A stretch of DNA of 64,000 bases from Lysobacterales bacterium (GTDB lineage Bacteria > Pseudomonadota > Gammaproteobacteria > Xanthomonadales > Ahniellaceae): NCBI GenBank assembly GCA_016703225.1, contig JADJCM010000002.1, forward strand, positions 558,001-622,000. Direction: 5' to 3'. The translations under genes were made by a program, and so were the position numbers. Every line of letters starts with the position of its first letter. Position 1 is the first letter of the stretch. Below, piece after piece: positions 56,864 through 64,000 of the stretch. The notes beneath the pieces were generated by a model that saw only the letters and a list, made by a program, of their open reading frames with translations, ran no database searches and was not told the DNA's origin.

Positions 56864-58645
56864 ATGCGCATCCAGCAACTTCCCGAACAGCTGATCAACC
56901 AGATCGCCGCCGGTGAGGTAATCGAGCGCCCGGCTTCGGTGGTCAAGGAACTGGTCGAGAACGCGCTCGATGCCGGCGCCAGCCGCATCGAGGTCGAGCT
57001 GGAGGCGGGCGGCGTCAAGCTGGTGCGGGTGCGCGACAACGGCGTCGGCATCGATGTCGAGGATTTGCCGCTGGCGTTGACGCGGCACGCGACCAGCAAG
57101 ATCGCTTCGCTGGAAGATCTCGAGTCGGTGCGCAGCATGGGCTTTCGCGGTGAGGCCTTGCCGAGCATCGCCTCGGTCTCGCGCTTCCGCCTGGTGTCGC
57201 GCACGGCGCAGGCCTCGCATGCCTCGGAACTCGAAGTCGACAACGGTCAGTTCGGACACATCAAGCCGGCGCAGCACCCGGTCGGCACGCTCGCCGAAAT
57301 GCGCGAACTGTTCTTCAATGTTCCGGCGCGGCGCAAGTTCCTGCGTGCCGAGCGCACCGAACTCGGTCACGTCGAGGATTGGCTGCGCGCGATCGCGCTG
57401 GCGCGGCCCGAGGTGGCGTTCGCGCTCCTGCACAACGGCCGTGCGCTGCTGCGTGACGAGGTCAGCGGCGAGTCGCCGGAGGCGCGCGTCGACGCCATGC
57501 TCGGCGAGGAGTTCCTCGCGCACAGCCTGCGTATCGACCACAGCGCCGTCGGCTTGCGCCTGCACGGCCATGTCGGGCTGCCGACCGCGGCGCGGGCGCA
57601 GAACGATCGTCAGTACTTCTTCGTCAACCGGCGTCTGGTGCGTGACCGCGTGATCGCGCATGCGGTGCGCCAGGCCTATGCCGATGTGCTGTTCCATGGC
57701 CGCCACGCCGCATTTGTGCTGTTCCTCGATCTCGATCCGCAGTGGGTCGATGTCAATGCGCATCCGGCCAAGACTGAAGTGCGCTTTCGCGAGCAGCGAC
57801 TGGTGCACGATTTCCTCTATCGCAGCCTGCACGAGGCGCTGGCGCATACGCGCGCCGGCCAGGCTGCGACGATCGTGGCGCCCGAGATGCGCGCCACGGC
57901 GCCGGCCGCGTTCTTTGTGCCGCGCCAGGCCGGGCTCGGTCTCGGCGTGGCCGAGCCGTTGGCAGCGTATGGCCAGGTCTATGGACGCAATGCAGCCGCA
58001 GCGCCGCTTGCGGCGACTGGGGACACGCCTGCCGGTCTGCCGGTGTCGGACGCTGCGGACATTCCGCCGCTCGGCTTCGCGATCGCCCAGTTGCATGGCA
58101 TCTACGTGCTCGCGCAGAACGCGCAGGGCCTGGTCGTGGTCGACATGCACGCCGCGCATGAACGCATCACCTACGAGCGGCTGAAGGCTCAGCGGATCGC
58201 GGGTGGCGTGGTATCGCAACCGCTGCTGCTGCCGACCGCGGTTGCGGTGTCGCGACGCGAGGCCGATGCCGCGGAAGAGCACCACGACGCATTCCTGGAA
58301 CTCGGAATCGAATTGGCGCGCAGCGGCGAGACCGCAGTCGTGATCCGGCGCATTCCGGTACTGCTCGACGGTGTCGATGTGGCGCTACTGGTGCGCGATG
58401 TGCTGGCCGAGTTTGTCCAGCATGAGAGTTCGCGCCGACTGCAGGAGGCGGCGAACGAGTTGCTGTCCACGCTCGCCTGCCATGCATCGGTGCGTGCCAA
58501 CCGGCGCCTGACGTTGCCGGAAATGAACGCGCTGCTGCGCCAGATGGAAGAAACCGAACGTTCCGGCCAGTGCAACCACGGCCGCCCGACTTGGGTGCAG
58601 TGGACGATGCAGGATCTGGACCGCGTGTTCCAGCGCGGACGTTGA
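56864..58645 (+). CDS. mutL: DNA mismatch repair protein MutL
   Basis: A 593-residue mismatch repair ATPase. GHKL motifs: KELVENALDAGASRI, VRDNGVGID and SMGFRGEALPSIASVSRF. The C-terminal dimerisation region carries the metal-endonuclease motif DMHAAHERITYE, matching DQHA-x2-E-x4-E with Met for Gln, plus LACHASVRANR and CNHGRPT; such MutL proteins nick DNA themselves in species lacking MutH. TAGAAT-GCGCGG at 56835 is the likely -10 and start region; ATG 56864. Amid an amiC-mutL run typical of the order. Confidence 0.95.
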   Translation: MRIQQLPEQLINQIAAGEVIERPASVVKELVENALDAGASRIEVELEAGGVKLVRVRDNGVGIDVEDLPLALTRHATSKIASLEDLESVRSMGFRGEALPSIASVSRFRLVSRTAQASHASELEVDNGQFGHIKPAQHPVGTLAEMRELFFNVPARRKFLRAERTELGHVEDWLRAIALARPEVAFALLHNGRALLRDEVSGESPEARVDAMLGEEFLAHSLRIDHSAVGLRLHGHVGLPTAARAQNDRQYFFVNRRLVRDRVIAHAVRQAYADVLFHGRHAAFVLFLDLDPQWVDVNAHPAKTEVRFREQRLVHDFLYRSLHEALAHTRAGQAATIVAPEMRATAPAAFFVPRQAGLGLGVAEPLAAYGQVYGRNAAAAPLAATGDTPAGLPVSDAADIPPLGFAIAQLHGIYVLAQNAQGLVVVDMHAAHERITYERLKAQRIAGGVVSQPLLLPTAVAVSRREADAAEEHHDAFLELGIELARSGETAVVIRRIPVLLDGVDVALLVRDVLAEFVQHESSRRLQEAANELLSTLACHASVRANRRLTLPEMNALLRQMEETERSGQCNHGRPTWVQWTMQDLDRVFQRGR

Positions 58646-58668
58646 ACCCATGACTTCGAGGAAATCCC

Positions 58669-59631
58669 ATGCGCAATCGATTGCCGATGATCTTGTCCGC
58701 CTTGGCCGCCACCTTGCTGGCTGCCTGCGCGCAGAACGAAGCGCGCCTGTCGGCGACACCTCCGTCTGAGGCCGCGGCACCGGTGTTCGATCATGCGGCC
58801 GATGTCGACGCCTGGCGCAGTGGACGCTTGGAGCGGTTGCGCAAGCCGGATGGCTGGCTCAGCCTGATTGGCCTGCACTGGCTGACGGCGGGCGAGCAGA
58901 CGCTCGGCAGCGCAGCAGACAATGCCATCGTGCTTGCCGCCGGTCCGGCGCACTGGGGCACGCTGCGCTTGCAGGGCGACGAGATCGTGTTCGCCGCGGC
59001 CAGCGGCGGTCCGCAGGTCATGGTCAGCAACAGCAGCGCCGAACGCAGCGAGGGCGGACGCATCTGGCACGTGCTCGCTGCCGATGCCAGCGGTTCGCCT
59101 TCGTTGGTCAGCGCCGGCAGCGTGAGCTTTCTGGTGCTCAAGCGGGGCGACAAGTACGCGCTGCGCGTGCGCGACAGCGAGTCCGAGCGGCGTCGGAATT
59201 TCGCCGGCATCGCGCATTACCCGGTCGATGCAAGCTGGCGTATCGAGGCCGACTGGACGCCGCACAAGGAGCCGCAGTCGTTCGGCATCCAGACGGTGAT
59301 CGGCACCATCGAGGAGATGCCGAACCCGGGCTATGGCAGTTTCACGCGCGACGGCCGCGAGTACCGCATCTACCCGGTGATCGAGGAAGGCTCGGAGGAC
59401 TTGTTCATCATCTTCGCCGATCGCACCTCGGGCAAGGAAACCTATGGGCCCGGTCGTTTCGTCTACGCGCCGTGGCCAAAGGCGGACGGCAAGCTGGTCA
59501 TCGACTTCAACAAGGCCTACAACCCGCCCTGCGCGTTCAATCCGTTTTCGACCTGCCCACTACCGCCGCCGGAAAACCGTCTCGACCTGCGCGTGACCGC
59601 TGGCGAGAAGAAATACCAGGGCGAGCATTGA
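58669..59631 (+). CDS. DUF1684 lipoprotein
   Basis: A 320-residue lipoprotein: MRNRLPMILSALAATLLAAC with the lipidated Cys at residue 20. The DUF1684 core starts near residue 45 (ADVDAWRSGRLERLRKPDGWLSLIGLHWL) and continues with NFAGIAHYPVDASWRIEADW, GTIEEMPNPGYGSFTRDGREYRIYPVIEEGSEDLFIIFADRTSGKETYGPGRF and the end DFNKAYNPPCAFNPFSTCPLPPPENRL, with two cysteines likely disulfide-bonded. Function of DUF1684 is unknown. It is convergent with ptsI after 9 bases. Confidence 0.88.
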   Translation: MRNRLPMILSALAATLLAACAQNEARLSATPPSEAAAPVFDHAADVDAWRSGRLERLRKPDGWLSLIGLHWLTAGEQTLGSAADNAIVLAAGPAHWGTLRLQGDEIVFAAASGGPQVMVSNSSAERSEGGRIWHVLAADASGSPSLVSAGSVSFLVLKRGDKYALRVRDSESERRRNFAGIAHYPVDASWRIEADWTPHKEPQSFGIQTVIGTIEEMPNPGYGSFTRDGREYRIYPVIEEGSEDLFIIFADRTSGKETYGPGRFVYAPWPKADGKLVIDFNKAYNPPCAFNPFSTCPLPPPENRLDLRVTAGEKKYQGEH

Positions 59632-59640
59632 AGCGAACGC

Positions 59641-61380
59641 TCACGCTGTCGTCATCGAGCTGACGATCTCGGCGAGCGCGGCGCGGTCGGGTGCGTGCAG
59701 CAGGCGTGGCGCGCGCGCCTTGAGCGACTTGCGCGAGAGCGTCGCGAGCACTTCGCGCACGTCGGCGAGTGCGCTTGGGTGCATCGAGAATTCGCTGAGC
59801 CCGAGCGCCAGCAGCAGCGGCGTGTAGTAGGGGTCGCCGGCGATCTCGCCGCAGACGCTGATCGGGCGCTTGGCCTGGCGGGCATTGTCCAGCACCAGGA
59901 ACAGCAGGCGCAGGAACGCCGGATGCAGCGGGTCGTAGTTGCTGGCGACGGCGGCGTTGTTGCGGTCCGCGGCCAGCACGTACTGCGCCAGGTCATTACT
60001 GCCGATCGCGAGGAAGTCGGCATGGCGCGCGATGTCGGCGCTGACCAGCGCGGCGGCGGGGACTTCGATCATGGCACCGAGCGGAACTTCGTCAGCGACC
60101 GGATGGCGCGCACGCCGCACCTCGTCGCTGCACAGTTCGATCAGTGCGCGCGCTTCGCGCACCTCTTCGACAGAGGACACCATCGGCAGCAGGATGCGCA
60201 TCGGGCCATAGGCCGAGGCGCGCAGCATGGCGCGTAGTTGTGCGATGAAGATGTCGCGATGCGCCAGCGAGTGGCGGATGCCGCGCAGGCCGAGCGCCGG
60301 GTTTTCCTCCAGCGCCATCTCGAGCGGACCACCGATGGCCTTGTCGGCGCCGAGATCAAGCGTGCGCAGGGTCACCGGGCGTCCGGCCATGGCCACGATC
60401 GCATCGCGGTAGGCACGGAACTGTTCGTCCTCGCTCGGCAGTTCGCGCCGTTTCATGAACAGGAACTCGGTGCGGAAAAGGCCGACGCCGTCGGCACCGG
60501 CGCGGCGCGCGGCGGCGATCACGTCCGGGTTCTCGGCATTCACGTGCAGCTTGATCGACACGCCATCGCGGGTGTGGGCGTCGGTGACCTTGATGCGCGC
60601 TCGCTGCCGGCGCAGGCGTTCGGCTTCCTTCTGCAGGGTGCGGAAGCGCGCCTGGTCGATGTTGTCCGGGCGCACCACGATGCGGCCGTGGTCGGCGTCG
60701 AGCAAGATGACGTCGCCCTCGTGCACCACCGAGAGCGCATGCTTGACGCCACAGGCGAAGGGCAGGCGCAACCCGCGCGCAACAATGGCGGTGTGCGAAT
60801 ACGGGCTGCTGGCAGTACACACCAGCCCGCGCAAACCGGTCTCGGCGAGTTGCGCGAGCTCGGCCGGCGCCACGGTGTCGCAGACCAGGATCTGGCCTTC
60901 GGCCGACGGCTTGCGCTCGGGCTCGGCGCCACCGCGCGCGAGTGCCGCATAGACGCGCGAGACGACGTGATCGAGGTCGTCGCGCCGCGCGCGCAGGTAG
61001 GGATCGTCGATGGCGTCGAAGGCCTCGGCGAGCAGGTCGCGCTGGCGCTTCAAGGCCGCGGTCGCGCGCAGTTGGTCCCTGCGGATCAGCGCAACCACGG
61101 CGTCGGTGAACTCGGGATCGTCGAGGATCATCGCGTGCGCGTCGATGATCTCCGACAGGTCGCGCGCAAGCGCACCGGAGACGCGCTCGCTGAGGCTCGC
61201 CAGTTCCGCGCGTGCGGTCTTCAGCGCTCCCTCGAATCGTTTCACCTCGTTCGGGATGCCGGCACTCGGCAGCGGCTCGGTTTCAACGTCGATCTTGGCC
61301 GAATAGACTACACGCGCACTGCCGAGCGCGAGGCCCTTGGCGGCGATGCTGCCTTCGAGTTCGGTGCGCAGCGTCGTCAT
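59641..61380 (-). CDS. ptsI: PTS phosphoenolpyruvate-protein phosphotransferase (enzyme I)
   Basis: A 579-residue enzyme I transferring phosphate from PEP to HPr. The phosphorylated His lies in ASSPYSHTAIVARGLRLPFACG; note that the usual GGxxSHTAI has SSPYSHTAI here. GVGLFRTEFLFMKR, TLRTLDLGADKA, LLPMVSSVEEVREAR, GAMIEVPAA (PEP site), SNDLAQYVLAADR and GEIAGDPYYTPLLLALGL complete the set. MTTLRTELEGSIAAKGLALG is the start. Last gene of the hprK-rapZ-EIIA-ptsH-ptsI operon; its ATG overlaps the ptsH stop. Confidence 0.95.
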   Translation of the reverse strand: MTTLRTELEGSIAAKGLALGSARVVYSAKIDVETEPLPSAGIPNEVKRFEGALKTARAELASLSERVSGALARDLSEIIDAHAMILDDPEFTDAVVALIRRDQLRATAALKRQRDLLAEAFDAIDDPYLRARRDDLDHVVSRVYAALARGGAEPERKPSAEGQILVCDTVAPAELAQLAETGLRGLVCTASSPYSHTAIVARGLRLPFACGVKHALSVVHEGDVILLDADHGRIVVRPDNIDQARFRTLQKEAERLRRQRARIKVTDAHTRDGVSIKLHVNAENPDVIAAARRAGADGVGLFRTEFLFMKRRELPSEDEQFRAYRDAIVAMAGRPVTLRTLDLGADKAIGGPLEMALEENPALGLRGIRHSLAHRDIFIAQLRAMLRASAYGPMRILLPMVSSVEEVREARALIELCSDEVRRARHPVADEVPLGAMIEVPAAALVSADIARHADFLAIGSNDLAQYVLAADRNNAAVASNYDPLHPAFLRLLFLVLDNARQAKRPISVCGEIAGDPYYTPLLLALGLSEFSMHPSALADVREVLATLSRKSLKARAPRLLHAPDRAALAEIVSSMTTA

Positions 61381-61646
61381 TCGCCCTCGTCGAACTTGCG
61401 CTGGAACAGATCGACCACCGCCGCCATGGCCGCGACCTCATCCTCGCCCTCGGCGCGCAGTCGCAGCGGCGTGCCGATGCCTGCGGCGAGCAGCATCAGG
61501 CCCATGATGCTCTTGGCATTGATCTCGCGACCGCGGCAGCTGATCATCACCGTGGAGCGGAATCCGGAGACGAGCTGCACCAGCTTGGCCGAGGCACGCG
61601 CGTGCAGGCCGAGCTTGTTGCTGATGACGAGATCCTGTTCAAGCAT
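61377..61646 (-). CDS. ptsH: HPr phosphocarrier protein
   Basis: An 89-residue HPr. His15 in NKLGLHARASAKLVQ is the phosphate acceptor from enzyme I, and Ser46 in INAKSIMGLMLLAA is the regulatory serine that HPr kinase/phosphorylase would modify; both residues are conserved. Length is normal (about 85-90). It overlaps the EIIA gene by 8 bases and ptsI by 4. Confidence 0.95.
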   Translation of the reverse strand: MLEQDLVISNKLGLHARASAKLVQLVSGFRSTVMISCRGREINAKSIMGLMLLAAGIGTPLRLRAEGEDEVAAMAAVVDLFQRKFDEGE

Positions 61647-62031
61647 GGTCGACGATCACTCCGTTGCGCGCGCCGGCAGTCGCGGTGTTGACCAGTTCAT
61701 CGAGCGGCTGTTCGGCATAGTTCATGATTCGCAGCAGCATCGGCAAGTTGACTCCCGCCACCCGGCGCATGCGGCAGCCGAGGTTGGCGAGCTTGGCCGC
61801 GACATTGCTCGGCGTGGCGCCGTAGAGGTCGGTCAGCACCAGCACCCCGGCACCCTGTTCCAGTTCACGCACCGCTGCCGATGCGCGCATCAGCACCTGT
61901 TCGTGGCCCTCGCCAAAACCGGCCTCGATCGCCGCGGTACGCAACGGCAACGGCCCCATCACACCGCGCGCAGCACCGAGCAGCCCCGGACCGACGCCAC
62001 TGTGCGTCAACAGCAGTACTCCGACGCTCAT
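61639..62031 (-). CDS. PTS EIIA component, mannose/fructose family
   Basis: A 130-residue EIIA-Man-type protein. MSVGVLLLTHSGVGPGLLGAA carries the phosphorylated His10; LVLTDLYGATPSNVAAKLA and RRVAGVNLPMLLRIMNY are family motifs. ATG 62031 overlaps the rapZ stop. There is no EIIB, EIIC or EIID gene in the window, so this EIIA is likely regulatory rather than part of a sugar uptake system. Confidence 0.92.
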   Translation of the reverse strand: MSVGVLLLTHSGVGPGLLGAARGVMGPLPLRTAAIEAGFGEGHEQVLMRASAAVRELEQGAGVLVLTDLYGATPSNVAAKLANLGCRMRRVAGVNLPMLLRIMNYAEQPLDELVNTATAGARNGVIVDHA

Positions 62032-62939
62032 TCCAGCTCCCGGTGAAAGGTCATGACGTGTTCGCGTGACTCGCGGAAGGCTTCGGCCAGGCGTTCGACG
62101 ATGTAGACCGAGCGGTGGCGGCCGCCGGTGCAGCCGATGCCGACGGTGATGTAGCTGCGCTGGTCGGCTTCGAAGCGCGGCAGCCAGGTCGCGAGCAGGG
62201 CGCGGATCTGTTCGATGTAGTGCGCCACTTCCGGGAACTTGGCGAAGTAGTCGCGGATCGCCGGGTCGCGGCCGGACAGCGGGCGCAGGGTCGCTTCCCA
62301 GTGCGGATTCGGCAGGCAGCGCGCGTCGAACACGAAGTCGGCGTCCGAGGGCACGCCGCGCTTGTAGGCGAACGACTCGAACAGTAGCGACAGCGACGCG
62401 CCCTGGGTGCCGAACTCGGTGGCGATGACGCGGCGCAGCTGATGCACGTTCAACTCGGAGGAGTCGATCACCTTGTCGGCGATCGCGACCAGTGGTCGCA
62501 GCAGCTTGCGCTCGAGCACGATGGCATCGTTGAGGGCGAGTCCGTCGTGCGTCAGCGGGTGGCGTCGCCGCGTGTCCGAAAAACGCTTCAGCAGTACCTC
62601 GTCGCGGGTGTCGAGGAAGATCAGCTGGTAGGCCAGTCCCTGGTGCGCGATGCGCGCCAGCATCGTCGGCAGTTTCTGCAGGTCGTCCTGGCGGTTGCGC
62701 ACGTCGACGCCCACGGCCAGCCGCGGATGATGGCCCTGGGCGCGTACCGCTTCGACGAAGGCCGGTAGCAGCGCGGTCGGCAGGTTGTCGACGCAGTAGT
62801 AGTCGAGGTCCTCGAGCGTGCGCAGCGCGACCGTCTTGCCGGCGCCGGACAGGCCGCTGACCAGGATCAGGCGCTCGCTTGGCTCGCCCGGGGTGCGCGG
62901 CGGTGGCGGCGGCGTGAAGTGCAGTGGCGCGTCTACCAT
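62028..62939 (-). CDS. rapZ: RNase adapter protein RapZ
   Basis: A 303-residue P-loop protein. LVSGLSGAGKTVALRTLEDLDYYCVDNLP contains Walker A, and the C-terminal GIGCTGGRHRSVYIVERLAEAFRES is the RapZ hallmark that binds GlmZ RNA and RNase E in E. coli; VDSAPVNLN-like GxxxDVRNRQDDL and LSFGFKYG-like LLFESFAYKRGVPSDADFVFDARCLPNPHW are also clear. The location between hprK and PTS genes is the standard one. Residues 1-20 are a proline-rich extension. ATG overlaps the hprK stop. Confidence 0.94.
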   Translation of the reverse strand: MVDAPLHFTPPPPPRTPGEPSERLILVSGLSGAGKTVALRTLEDLDYYCVDNLPTALLPAFVEAVRAQGHHPRLAVGVDVRNRQDDLQKLPTMLARIAHQGLAYQLIFLDTRDEVLLKRFSDTRRRHPLTHDGLALNDAIVLERKLLRPLVAIADKVIDSSELNVHQLRRVIATEFGTQGASLSLLFESFAYKRGVPSDADFVFDARCLPNPHWEATLRPLSGRDPAIRDYFAKFPEVAHYIEQIRALLATWLPRFEADQRSYITVGIGCTGGRHRSVYIVERLAEAFRESREHVMTFHRELE

Positions 62940-63886
62940 GGCGAGGCCCTGCGCATCTGGTGGGCTTGACGGTCGATAAAGGTCTGCGCCGGATCGATGC
63001 CCTTGCTCTTGAGCAGGAAGGTGCGCGTCGCCGCTTCGACCAGTACCGCGAGGTTGCGTCCGGCCGCGACCGGCAGCGTGATCTGCGGCACTTCGACATC
63101 GAGCACGTTGCGCGTCGTGGTCACGCCCTGCAGGCGCGCCATGCCGTCGTTCTGGTGCACGTCTTCGAGCTTGCCGAGGTGCACCACCAGGCGCAGGTAC
63201 TTGTTGCGCTTGATCGAGGTGTCGCCGAACATTTGGCGCACGTTGAGGATGCCAAGGCCACGCACTTCGAGCAGGTCCTGCAGCATCTCCGGGCAGGTGC
63301 CGTCGATCACGTCGGGCGCAATCAGGGTGAACTCGGGGGCGTCGTCGGCGATTAGACGATGGCCGCGCGTGACCAGCTCCAGTGCCAGCTCGCTCTTGCC
63401 CGAGCCGGCGTCGCCGGTGATCAGCACGCCGATCGAATACACCTCCATGAACACGCCATGCAGCGAGGTGTTGCGCGCCAGGGCGCGCGACAGGTGGTAC
63501 TGCATGTAGGTGAGCACTTCATGGCCGCGGCGGGCGCTGACCCAAATCGGCGTCTGGGTCTCCTCGGCCGCTTCGCGCAGGTCGGCCGGCACCGCTTGGT
63601 CGCGGGTGACGACGATCGCGGTTGGCTTGTAGTTCATGATCTTCTGCACCGTGTCCCAACGCTGGCGCGAGTCGAGCGCGTCCAGGTACTTGAGTTCGTC
63701 GATGCCTACGATCTGCAGCTTGTTCGGGTAGATGATGTTGAGGTAACCGACCAGCGACGGACGCCGCTGCAGGTTCTCACCCGGTTCGACGATGCGGTGC
63801 TCGCCGCGCTGCCCGGCGACCCAGCGCAGCTTCATGCGCTCGGTGACTTGGTCGAACAGTTCGCGCGCGGTGATGGTGCGGATCAT
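62933..63886 (-). CDS. hprK: HPr kinase/phosphorylase
   Basis: A 317-residue bifunctional enzyme that phosphorylates HPr at Ser46 and removes that phosphate. N-terminal domain MIRTITARELFDQVTERMKLRWVAG; Walker A VLITGDAGSGKSELALELVTRGHRLIADD, and the K3-loop/signature LEVRGLGILNVRQMFGD downstream. Length matches the family (about 310-320). In this order ptsN usually precedes hprK; the 114 bases left before the window edge do not show a recognisable ptsN end. Confidence 0.95.
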   Translation of the reverse strand: MIRTITARELFDQVTERMKLRWVAGQRGEHRIVEPGENLQRRPSLVGYLNIIYPNKLQIVGIDELKYLDALDSRQRWDTVQKIMNYKPTAIVVTRDQAVPADLREAAEETQTPIWVSARRGHEVLTYMQYHLSRALARNTSLHGVFMEVYSIGVLITGDAGSGKSELALELVTRGHRLIADDAPEFTLIAPDVIDGTCPEMLQDLLEVRGLGILNVRQMFGDTSIKRNKYLRLVVHLGKLEDVHQNDGMARLQGVTTTRNVLDVEVPQITLPVAAGRNLAVLVEAATRTFLLKSKGIDPAQTFIDRQAHQMRRASPW

Positions 63887-64000
63887 GCGGCGGCTCCGAG
63901 CGCTGCGTTGCCGGGCGCGATGCGTGCATGCGGGAGCGGGTGGCTGGTGCGCATCGGGACACTCGCGGAGGGGTTGCGGCAGGGGCGCGCCGGCCGCGCG
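63883..64000 (-). other. unassigned frame entering the window upstream of hprK
   Basis: On the minus strand one frame runs from the window edge for 38 codons and ends at a TGA overlapping the hprK ATG (ATGA). That overlap is typical of a preceding gene in the same operon, and ptsN would be expected by synteny. The residues (ending NAALGAAA) show no EIIA-Ntr motif, so the identity is not supported. Confidence 0.25.

Noticed and set aside
1..64000. CRISPR array, insertion sequence, prophage or integron
   Set aside because: No regularly spaced direct repeats, transposase, integrase or phage structural genes were found in any frame.
63883..64000. ptsN C-terminus upstream of hprK
   Set aside because: Expected by gene order, but the residues in the one frame ending at the hprK start do not resemble EIIA-Ntr, so it is listed only as an unassigned frame.

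Overview
The window is high-GC proteobacterial chromosome. Gene content and order point to the gammaproteobacterial order Xanthomonadales (Lysobacterales): an Oar-type TonB-dependent receptor, a fimT-pilV-pilW-pilX-pilY1-pilE minor pilin operon, a permease-less PTS module (ptsI, ptsH, an EIIA, rapZ, hprK), a split pntAA-pntAB-pntB transhydrogenase and an NAD-type isocitrate dehydrogenase. The genus cannot be fixed from the sequence. Almost everything is core chromosome. I see no prophage, insertion sequence, integrase, CRISPR array or rRNA. Genes are packed tightly, and many neighbours overlap by 4 bases (ATGA).

Layout. 1-1.1 kb: a nucleotidyltransferase/HEPN pair whose HEPN gene carries an in-frame amber codon. 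1.1-6.4 kb: sodB, grxD, a short-chain dehydrogenase, a large TonB-dependent receptor and a strong terminator. 6.4-8.9 kb: a cyclic-nucleotide-binding/rhodanese fusion and ppnN. 9.0-15.9 kb: the minor pilin operon, with a one-base frameshift near the end of pilY1. 16.2-20.1 kb (minus strand): ftsY-mutY-folA-unknown membrane protein-tRNA-Asn. 20.2-27.1 kb: rsmD, coaD, a ferredoxin, gamma-glutamyltranspeptidase, a metallo-beta-lactamase-fold enzyme, a DUF4920 protein and a PhoX-like phosphatase. 27.1-30.7 kb: a Nudix hydrolase, a TPR/propeller protein, a 5'-3' exonuclease and a nitroreductase.

30.8-36 kb: transhydrogenase genes, two small overlapping genes of unknown function, yggX and an iron-type alcohol dehydrogenase. 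35.7-39.2 kb: bepA, then a divergent tusD-tusC-tusB-tusE-grxC-AhpD-like sulfur/thiol operon. 39.2-46.7 kb: a possible sulfotransferase, isocitrate dehydrogenase, an outer-membrane protein, a PIN-PhoH ATPase, gcvR, dapA, a BamC-like lipoprotein and fdxA directly behind tRNA-Glu. 46.9-50.5 kb: pcnB-folK-panB-panC. 50.5-50.7 kb: a candidate small structured RNA with its own promoter and terminator. 50.8-59.6 kb: pgi, queG (frameshifted at its 3' end), nnr-tsaE-amiC-mutL and a DUF1684 lipoprotein. 59.6-63.9 kb (minus strand): hprK-rapZ-EIIA-ptsH-ptsI, a regulatory PTS lacking any sugar permease here.

The items most worth a second look are the candidate small RNA upstream of pgi, the DsrC-like two-cysteine tail of TusE inside a six-gene sulfur-relay operon, the conserved two-gene unit at 33.7-34.2 kb, the PPC-domain insertion and frameshift in PilY1, and three genes whose -10 boxes sit so close to the start codon that leaderless transcripts are likely.
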